A DNA stretch of 64,000 bases from contig JAIELJ010000003.1 in NCBI GenBank assembly GCA_019753105.1, forward strand, positions 1-64,000, in the 5' to 3' direction. This stretch comes from Hyphomonadaceae bacterium (GTDB taxonomy: Bacteria; Pseudomonadota; Alphaproteobacteria; Caulobacterales; Aquidulcibacteraceae). The notes below the pieces were generated by a model that was given only the letters and a program-made list of their open reading frames with translations, was not told where the DNA came from and did no database searches. This document shows positions 43,894-50,308 of the stretch, in pieces; the stretch's first letter is position 1; each line of letters opens with the position of its first letter. Both the position numbers and the translations under genes were made by a program.

Positions 43894-44793
43894 ATGATGA
43901 AGGCCTCGAACGTCGTTTCGTTTGCTCCAGCACATCAGGATCATTTTTCCACGCTCGAACGCGACGGCTTTGTCGTTCTCGACAGCGTGCTCGATGAGCG
44001 CCAATGCCAAACGTTGGACCGCGAGTTGGAGCCGCTGTTTGAAGCAACGCCGCGCTGCCAGGGCGACTTCTATGGCTGGAACACGACGCGTGTCGGCGGG
44101 CTCCTATCGAAGGCGCCCAGCGTACGCAATCTTGTGCTCGATCCTTACATCCTCGCGATCGCGGAGGCGTTGCTGGCGCCGAATTGCGATTGCATTCAGT
44201 TGAACCTAACGCAAGCTGTGCGCGTGCACGGACAGGAGCGGCCGCAAGCGCCCCATCGCGATGAAGAGATGTGGCCATGGCCGACGAATGGGCGCCATTG
44301 GCTCCTCAACGTGATGTGGGCGGTCAGCGATTTTACCGACGAGAACGGCGCGACGCGACTCTGGAAGGGGAGTCACCGTGGCGACCTCGATCGTAACGCC
44401 GATCCCTCGCAAAGCATCCCTGGCGCGATGAAGCGCGGTTCGGCGCTCCTCTTTCTGGGATCGCTCACGCACGGCGCAGGGCAAAACCTGACGGCGTTGC
44501 CGCGCACCGGCATCATCGTTAGCTATTGCTTGGGCTGGTTGAAGACGTACGAAAATCAGTTTCTCGCTTATCCGCGCGAAGTCGCAGCGAGCTTCCCCGA
44601 AGATCTACAGCGTCTCATCGGCTATCGCATGCACCGGCCCAATCTCGGCGGTTGGGAAGGACAAGATCCAATCGCCTATCTTCGCGATCGGCGCGGGCCC
44701 ATGCCGCATGTCGACGCGTTGACGCCGGAGATCGAGGCGCAGCTTCGCAATCATTACGGCGAGTACCAGAAGCGAGGCGGGGATGGCGCTTGA
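43894..44793 (+). CDS. Phytanoyl-CoA dioxygenase-family 2OG-Fe(II) oxygenase
   Basis: 299 residues, strong AAGGAGAG upstream. The iron-binding HxD is in QAPHRDEEMWPW, the distal His in FLGSLTHGAGQNLT, and the 2-oxoglutarate-binding Arg in RTGIIVSYCLGW. The Leu/Asp-rich N-terminus (DGFVVLDSVLD) is typical of PhyH proteins. It starts 12 bp after luxI and overlaps gntR, so it belongs to the same transcript as the lasso genes. It could hydroxylate a lasso residue or an unrelated small molecule. Confidence 0.9.
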   Translation: MMKASNVVSFAPAHQDHFSTLERDGFVVLDSVLDERQCQTLDRELEPLFEATPRCQGDFYGWNTTRVGGLLSKAPSVRNLVLDPYILAIAEALLAPNCDCIQLNLTQAVRVHGQERPQAPHRDEEMWPWPTNGRHWLLNVMWAVSDFTDENGATRLWKGSHRGDLDRNADPSQSIPGAMKRGSALLFLGSLTHGAGQNLTALPRTGIIVSYCLGWLKTYENQFLAYPREVAASFPEDLQRLIGYRMHRPNLGGWEGQDPIAYLRDRRGPMPHVDALTPEIEAQLRNHYGEYQKRGGDGA

Positions 44794-45394
44794 TCCGCGT
44801 CCCGGCGAGCGCGTCTATCAGGAGATCAAGCAGGCAATTTTGTCGGGGGAGCTTGTCATTCTGCAACGCCTGGACATCGACAAGCTCGCTTCTCAGTTTG
44901 GCGTGAGCGCCACCCCGGTTCGATATGCTTTGGCGATTCTGGCTGCAGAGCGCCTCGTTAGATTGAATACGTCGCGGATCTATCAAGTCGCGTTTTGGTC
45001 GGAGCGCGAGTTGCGCGAACTCTATCAATGGCGCCAACAGCTGACGAAGTGGGCGCTCCAATCGTATTCGCCAGCCTCCGCACCGGTCGCGCTAAACGGC
45101 AATGATTATGCGGGGGCGTACCTAACATTGATGGGCCATATTGACCGCAACGCCAACACCGAGGCGCGGCGCGCCGGCCGTTCTGCGGACGAAAGGCTTC
45201 AGCAGGCGCTTCGCGCAGAAGCGGAGGTCCTTCCAGGTGCGTCTGATGATATCAGGAAAATCGTCGCTTCTCTCAACCGCGGCGGCGCGTCCCCGGGAAA
45301 TACGCTGCGAAGATATTTTGAACGACGCATCAGTCATTGCGCGCTCATACGAAGCGCCGCGCACGCCAAGGCGATGCCGAACAATGGCGCCTAA
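44783..45394 (+). CDS. GntR-family transcriptional regulator
   Basis: 203 residues; ATG overlaps the preceding stop by 11 bp. The N-terminal winged HTH is GERVYQEIKQAILSGELV followed by DKLASQFGVSATPVRYALAIL. The C-terminal domain is shorter and less regular than FCD or UTRA domains. From memory, GntR-type regulators also occur beside astexin-type lasso clusters. It probably acts on the lasso genes that follow after a 112-bp gap. Confidence 0.85.
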   Translation: MALDPRPGERVYQEIKQAILSGELVILQRLDIDKLASQFGVSATPVRYALAILAAERLVRLNTSRIYQVAFWSERELRELYQWRQQLTKWALQSYSPASAPVALNGNDYAGAYLTLMGHIDRNANTEARRAGRSADERLQQALRAEAEVLPGASDDIRKIVASLNRGGASPGNTLRRYFERRISHCALIRSAAHAKAMPNNGA

Positions 45395-45506
45395 TCGTAC
45401 TTCGAAAAACTTCCAACGAAATCTTTAGTCAGATAGTCCGCCAAATCTTGCCTCGCAGCGGCAAGCTGTCACTCGCCGCAAAGTCATGCGGTGGATGGAG
45501 AGTGCA

Positions 45507-45632
45507 ATGCGTGAAGATACGGAACGCCAAGAAGACATCGTGGACCTCGGCGCTGCGACGGAAGTGACGCAAGGGATCTATGATCCCGTGAAGAAGGAAA
45601 ACCTCGTCACGCCGCAAGCGCGCGATTTCTGA
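45507..45632 (+). CDS. Lasso-peptide precursor A1
   Basis: 41 residues; the ATG is chosen because GGAG lies six bases upstream, as for A2 (upstream ATGs at 45486 and 45495 lack this). The leader ends DLGAATEVTQ with Thr at -2, as in known lasso precursors. The predicted core is GIYDPVKKENLVTPQARDF: Gly1 would bond to Glu9, closing a nine-residue ring, with a ten-residue tail. By hand, the macrolactam core mass would be about 2171.14 Da monoisotopic. Ring closure is predicted from position only. Confidence 0.85.
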   Translation: MREDTERQEDIVDLGAATEVTQGIYDPVKKENLVTPQARDF

Positions 45633-45640
45633 TCCGCCCT

Positions 45641-45672
45641 CTGCGGCGCGGGCGTTGTCGTTTGCGCCGCAG
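45641..45672. repeat. Hairpin between precursors A1 and A2
   Basis: CTGCGGCGC (45641-45649) pairs perfectly with GCGCCGCAG (45664-45672). No T-run follows, so it is not a typical terminator; it may stabilise or process the transcript. A matching hairpin follows A2. Confidence 0.75.
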
Positions 45673-45696
45673 ATCAGCTTCTGAAGGAGCTTTGTG

Positions 45697-45828
45697 ATGG
45701 AAAACCGCGAAGACCTGGATCACGATGAGATCGTGACCGACCTGGGCGCCGCGAGCGAGGTCACGCTCGGGGTTTGGGACCCGATTTTCAAAGAAAACTT
45801 CGTGTCGCCGCACATGCGCGACATGTGA
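45697..45828 (+). CDS. Lasso-peptide precursor A2
   Basis: 43 residues; GGAG lies seven bases upstream of the ATG. The leader ends DLGAASEVTL, again with Thr at -2. The core is GVWDPIFKENFVSPHMRDM, with Gly1-Glu9 as the expected macrolactam. It shares 10 of 19 core positions with A1 (G1, D4, P5, K8, E9, N10, V12, P14, R17, D18), so the pair arose by duplication. Hand-calculated macrolactam mass is about 2286.07 Da monoisotopic. Confidence 0.87.
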   Translation: MENREDLDHDEIVTDLGAASEVTLGVWDPIFKENFVSPHMRDM

Positions 45829-45840
45829 CCTCGTGAGGAA

Positions 45841-45866
45841 CGCCGGGCGCGATCAGGCGCCCGGCG
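45841..45866. repeat. Hairpin between precursor A2 and the B gene
   Basis: CGCCGGGCGC (45841-45850), loop GATCAG, GCGCCCGGCG (45857-45866): perfect 10-bp stem. It ends 8 bp before the ATG of the leader-peptidase gene, and no T-run follows. It may limit translation or stability downstream relative to the precursors. Confidence 0.8.
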
Positions 45867-45874
45867 TCGCAGCC

Positions 45875-46519
45875 ATGACACTCTACCAACTAAGCCCGTA
45901 CGTCCGCGCATGCAGGGACGGCGGCTACATTGTCTTTCTTGATTTGCGTCTCGATCGCTACTGGAGCGTCCCAGCGCAAACTGCTCCCGTCATCCCCGGA
46001 CTCGTGGAGGGTGAATGTGCGCATGGCCGGGGCGCCCGGCTCATTGAGATGGGGCTGATCGAGCCTGCCAGTGCCGGTTCGGACCTTGTTGAGCCGCGCG
46101 CGGCAGCGCCAGAGCAGAAACTTTTGCCCACGAACCAATCTGGGGCGTCGCCGTTCGAGTATGGTCTGTGCGCGTCTGCATGCTGGTGGGCGGCCAGAAC
46201 GCTCGCGCGCCGCAGATTGGATCTGACGCTTGCTAGCTTGGCCGAGCTCAAGTCGCGCGCTGCGAAGCCCAAGGCAGATGCGCAACATTTGATTGGCGTG
46301 TTCGAGGAAGTTCGACCTTGGTTTCCGCGTCAGCGCGTGTGTCTCTTCGACGCCCTGGCGCTTTTCCGCTTCATGGTGATGCGTGGGCTGAAACCGGACA
46401 TCGTCTTTGGCGTGCGCACCGCGCCTTTCGCCGCTCATTGCTGGGTCGAGTGGCAAGGCAGGCTCGCCGGCGACAGTTCTGATCATTGCGCGTCCTTCAC
46501 TCCGATAGCCTGGGTGTGA
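45875..46519 (+). CDS. Lasso-peptide biosynthesis B protein (fused B1/B2)
   Basis: 214 residues from ATG 45875; an earlier GTG at 45833 would put the hairpin inside the gene. Residues ~1-75 are the leader-binding B1 (PqqD-like) part (LYQLSPYVRACRDGGYIVFL DLRLDRYWSV). The C-terminal B2 domain is a transglutaminase-like cysteine protease with Cys156 (RVCLFDALALFRF), His188 (PFAAHCWVEW) and Asp200 (LAGDS). It cuts off the leader before ring closure. Ends 3 bp before the synthetase gene. Confidence 0.92.
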   Translation: MTLYQLSPYVRACRDGGYIVFLDLRLDRYWSVPAQTAPVIPGLVEGECAHGRGARLIEMGLIEPASAGSDLVEPRAAAPEQKLLPTNQSGASPFEYGLCASACWWAARTLARRRLDLTLASLAELKSRAAKPKADAQHLIGVFEEVRPWFPRQRVCLFDALALFRFMVMRGLKPDIVFGVRTAPFAAHCWVEWQGRLAGDSSDHCASFTPIAWV

Positions 46520-46522
46520 CCC

Positions 46523-48322
46523 ATGGCGTTCGTTGGTTTGCGCTGGACGCCAGGAGAGCGCGAGCAGACACGCGCTGCGCGCGCGTTTGCCGAACGTCTA
46601 ACCGAGGGCGCCACGAATCTCATCGACTGGCGTGGCCTTGTGCTGCTTCATCGCGGAGCAGGGCCCATCGAGAGTCTACCTCATGGCATGGGCTTCGTTT
46701 TCGGCGAACGCTTCGGGCGCGAGCCTGATCCCTCGCCGCCATGCGAGTCGTGCATCGATCCCACGCCAACATGGATCGCCGACCGATGGGGCGCTTACAT
46801 CGCCGTGCTGATCGATCGCGGCTTTGACATTGTTCGCGTGCTTCGCGAGCCAAGCGGCGCGCGTTCTTGCTTCCTCTCCGAGATCAATGGCGTGCGCATC
46901 TTCTTCTCCGATGCTGAAGACTTCCTTCGCTTAGCACCTGATACCCGCGCCGACCTTGGGTTCATTCGCGCATTCTTGCGATACCCACCGCATGTTGGCC
47001 GGCGAACCGGCCTTGAAGGCGTTGAGGAACTCGCGCCTGGAGAGTGCGCGATCTATCCGCGGCAAGGTTGGTCGATTGAGGCGGCCTGGACGCCACGGGA
47101 TTTCGCGCGCGCCAAAAAGCCGCTTGATTGGTGCGAAGGCAAAGAGGCGTTGCGCAGCGCGGCGGACGCGACCGTAAAGGCGTGGGGCGGACCGCACGGG
47201 CGGATCGCGCTTCGGCTGTCAGGCGGTTTGGATTCATCAGTCATGCTGGGACTGCTCCGCCGCAACACCGAGGCGGAGGTCATCTGCGTCACGGAATACT
47301 GGGAAGGCGCGCCCGAGGGCGACGAGCGCTGCTACGCGCACGCTGTGGCAGGCGCAAATGGAGCGGAACTCAAGGAGCTGCGCTTCGATCCCGCGCGGGT
47401 AACCTATGCGCTGTGCTTGAACGCGGGGCTTACGGCCAAACCCACACTTTCGTTGCTCAGTCTGGGCAATCGCGATCTCACGGCGTTCTACGACGGCCTT
47501 GGCGCTAGCCTTGTTACATCCGGTCAAGGCGGAGACCATCTCTTCCAGCGCAGCCGCACGCCTTGGATCGCAGCCGATGCGCTTTGCGACGGCGTGCGTC
47601 CCGGTAGGCTCATGGAGATCGCGCTCGACACGGCGCGGCTCACCGGACAATCGGTCTGGGATGTGTTAGCCGCCATGATAGTCGGCGCGGCGCGGCTGAA
47701 GTCGCCGGTTCGGCCTCACTCCAGTGTCATGGGCGCCCTCACACCGGCAGGGGACGATGCTGAGGCGCCGCCAGACCATGCGTGGCTGGCCAAGCTGCGA
47801 TGGGCGGCGCCTGCGCGCGTGCTCAGAATTCATCAGCTGCTGCAAGCGCTCAGCTATTTTGATGAAGGCGCGCTACCCGGCGGCGGCCGAACGCACCCGT
47901 TGCTGTTATCGCAGCCGATCGTCGAAACCTGTCTACGCGTCCCGCCTTATGTGATGACGGCAGGCGGCAAGGAGCGTGCTCTGGCACGCGCGGCGTTCGC
48001 GGATCTCGTTTCTCTCGATGTCGCGCGCCGCGTCACCAAGGGCGAAACTACGCGCTATTTTGCGGCCGTCCTTGCGTCCAACGAAGCTTGGATTCGTGAC
48101 CTCCTGCGCAGAGGCAGGCTCGTTGAAAGCGGCGTCGTCAATTCCGAGGCGCTTGAACGGGCGCTCGCCGGCGGCTGGCTGCAAGATGGAATGGCGGCTG
48201 ACGGTCTCTATGCACTGATCGCCGCCGAATGTTGGCTCAGGAACTTGGAGACGGCGCGCGAGCGGGCCATCTCGGCGCTAGCGGCGGCCAGTGCGGTCCC
48301 GCAGGGCACGCCAACGGTCTAG
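46523..48322 (+). CDS. Lasso-peptide macrolactam synthetase (asparagine-synthetase-like)
   Basis: 599 residues. The PP-loop ATP-binding motif SGGLDSS lies at about residue 233, as expected for the C protein, which adenylates the Glu9 side chain and joins it to the N-terminal amine. The N-terminal region (residues ~1-190) is the degenerate class-II glutaminase-like half without a Cys1. It ends in a 45-bp tail-to-tail overlap with the isopeptidase gene on the other strand. Confidence 0.93.
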   Translation: MAFVGLRWTPGEREQTRAARAFAERLTEGATNLIDWRGLVLLHRGAGPIESLPHGMGFVFGERFGREPDPSPPCESCIDPTPTWIADRWGAYIAVLIDRGFDIVRVLREPSGARSCFLSEINGVRIFFSDAEDFLRLAPDTRADLGFIRAFLRYPPHVGRRTGLEGVEELAPGECAIYPRQGWSIEAAWTPRDFARAKKPLDWCEGKEALRSAADATVKAWGGPHGRIALRLSGGLDSSVMLGLLRRNTEAEVICVTEYWEGAPEGDERCYAHAVAGANGAELKELRFDPARVTYALCLNAGLTAKPTLSLLSLGNRDLTAFYDGLGASLVTSGQGGDHLFQRSRTPWIAADALCDGVRPGRLMEIALDTARLTGQSVWDVLAAMIVGAARLKSPVRPHSSVMGALTPAGDDAEAPPDHAWLAKLRWAAPARVLRIHQLLQALSYFDEGALPGGGRTHPLLLSQPIVETCLRVPPYVMTAGGKERALARAAFADLVSLDVARRVTKGETTRYFAAVLASNEAWIRDLLRRGRLVESGVVNSEALERALAGGWLQDGMAADGLYALIAAECWLRNLETARERAISALAAASAVPQGTPTV

Positions 48323-50308
48323 GCGGCCCGGGTCCTCGGGCTCCTCGCGTTCGATGCCGCGTAACCAGAAATCGAGCCAGTCCATTGCCCGTGTCTGTGC
48401 GGCCAAGAGCTGAGCCGGCCGCCATTTGATGTGATAAGCGCCCGGATAGACGTAAGCGTCGACGGGACGATTGAGTTCTTCGAGCCGCGTCGCCAATGGA
48501 AATCCCATGATGGCTTCGCTTTCAGCGAGGTTCATGAGTAGAGGCGCGCGTATCCGCTCCGCATGCAGCGCTGTCGTGTTGCGCGCCCACCAGGCCGCCC
48601 ACGGATCGTCGCCTACGGCGTAGGGCCCGCGCATACCCTCGCTCAAGAGGCTCTGGCGGAACGCGCGTGAGCCGAGCGTCCATGCCGTCGTGTCCGTGGG
48701 CTGCGTGCTGGCGACGGCCGCTGCGAACAGCTCCGAATTGGTGATCGCCCAATAGAGGGTCTCCGCGCCGTCGCTGAGCCCAGTGATGCCGATGCGGCGT
48801 GGATTGCTGAGGCCGCGCCGGTCAAGCTCAGCGAGCATGGCCTCAAGCGCGGACTGCTTCATTAGATTCTCGGAGTTATCCAACGCTGTTCGCTGATCGA
48901 GCTCCGCTTGGGGAAGGGATGCCTCGGCGCCGCGCCATTCGGGACGATCGACACTCAGCACGAAGTAACCGCGGCCGGCCAGCGGCAGAATGGGATACTC
49001 GCCGCCGACGCCGCCGCGCAGAAACCCGCGCGAGCGGTACTGGACCACAACGACGGGATAACGACGCCCGGGTCGATAGTTTGCGGGGAAGACGAGATGG
49101 GCGAAGGAGTCGTTACCGTAAGCGTCGTTGACTTCGATGGTCTCAATGCGGGGCTGATCGAACGCACGCCAATCAGGATTTGGATCGTAAAGTTGGGCGA
49201 GATCGCCCGTATCGACGTCGATGGAGACAATGCGGCGCGGCTGGAGCGGGCCCTCCTGCAGGCAGATCAGCCGCGCGGCCGCGCGGCCACAAGCAAACAA
49301 TTCTTCGTCTTCTCTTCGGATGCGGCGAACCGTGTTTGCGCGCCAGTCCCATGCATAAAGCGCGGTCAGACCGCCCCCGTGTCCTTCCATCCGGCGAAAC
49401 ACAATCCGATCGGCGAAGATCCATGCGCCAAGCATGCGTCCGCTGCAGGCGGGATCATCGCACGTCATGACGTCGCGACCTTCGTCGGCGGCGTAGTAGA
49501 GGCCGAGCGCGGGGGTCGAGGCTTGATCGCCGGCGATGCGCGGCGCAATCCAGGCAACCGCGTCGCTGGTTCGATCATTTGCAATAGCATTGAGCGGCGC
49601 AGGACGGCGTGGCTGGACGTTGAGTTGCGCGCTCTCGTCGGGCGACGCTGCCCGCTCTGCGCGCGTTGCAGCATTGACGACAAGCTGCACGCGCGCGTGA
49701 TCGATCGTCGCGCGCGGTGTGAGGCTCGCGTAAGGCGTGAAGAAGTCGTCGGGATGGAAGCCGTACGTCGCTGCATGTGATGAGGCAGCGCTCAAGGCGT
49801 CGCGTGGAGCGGCTGTTTCCACGACGAGATTGGTCTCGTCGAGCCACACAAAGCGAAGCACTTCACCGGGTCCATCGACGAGCAACTGAGCGGCCGCGCC
49901 GTCCGGCGAGACGCGCCAGAGTTCGGCGCGCCCATCGCGTTCAGCGATGTAAGCAAGATAGCGTCCATCGGGCGACCAAACCGGCGCCCGGTCCGCTGCG
50001 GCGCCGGTCGGGCCATAGGGAGTATCGCGCAAAATGATGTCGCCTGCGTCGGCGATCTCGCGTGGCGAACCTCCCGCGCTCGGCATCACGAGAAGCCGAT
50101 AGCGGTAGTCATTCTCCCGCACGCGCGTTTCGCGGGCGAACACCGCCAGCGTTTGGCCATCGGGCGAGATAGACAGGCCGCCGCGATAGTCGCCCAATTC
50201 GAGGAGCGCGAGCAGATCTTCCGCAGTTGGGGGGCGCGCCGCTGCTTGGCCTGAAAAGAGGAGGGTGAGCCCCGCCAATGCAGCGGCGCGCGTGAAGCGC
50301 GCTACCAA
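48278..50308 (-). CDS. Lasso-peptide isopeptidase (S9 family, AtxE-like)
   Basis: 676 residues with a signal peptide (AAALAGLTLLFSGQAAA). A beta-propeller occupies residues ~40-390; the hydrolase domain has the nucleophile Ser512 (ITGLSDGAE), His626 (PGAYHIKW) and probably Glu596 (NLAESEAIMG), the Glu-containing triad I recall for AtxE2. Such enzymes open the isopeptide bond of threaded lasso peptides in the periplasm. It overlaps the receptor gene by 7 bp and is translated after it. Confidence 0.9.
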   Translation of the reverse strand: MVARFTRAAALAGLTLLFSGQAAARPPTAEDLLALLELGDYRGGLSISPDGQTLAVFARETRVRENDYRYRLLVMPSAGGSPREIADAGDIILRDTPYGPTGAAADRAPVWSPDGRYLAYIAERDGRAELWRVSPDGAAAQLLVDGPGEVLRFVWLDETNLVVETAAPRDALSAASSHAATYGFHPDDFFTPYASLTPRATIDHARVQLVVNAATRAERAASPDESAQLNVQPRRPAPLNAIANDRTSDAVAWIAPRIAGDQASTPALGLYYAADEGRDVMTCDDPACSGRMLGAWIFADRIVFRRMEGHGGGLTALYAWDWRANTVRRIRREDEELFACGRAAARLICLQEGPLQPRRIVSIDVDTGDLAQLYDPNPDWRAFDQPRIETIEVNDAYGNDSFAHLVFPANYRPGRRYPVVVVQYRSRGFLRGGVGGEYPILPLAGRGYFVLSVDRPEWRGAEASLPQAELDQRTALDNSENLMKQSALEAMLAELDRRGLSNPRRIGITGLSDGAETLYWAITNSELFAAAVASTQPTDTTAWTLGSRAFRQSLLSEGMRGPYAVGDDPWAAWWARNTTALHAERIRAPLLMNLAESEAIMGFPLATRLEELNRPVDAYVYPGAYHIKWRPAQLLAAQTRAMDWLDFWLRGIEREEPEDPGRLDRWRALRDRTGRR

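Noticed and set aside
45486-45506. Earlier in-frame start codons for lasso precursor A1 (45486 and 45495)
   Set aside because: Neither has a ribosome-binding site; the ATG at 45507 has GGAG at the right distance, matching the A2 gene.
45833-45874. GTG start for the lasso B protein at 45833
   Set aside because: It would place a perfect 10-bp hairpin inside the coding region and adds residues with no similarity to B proteins; ATG 45875 is preferred.
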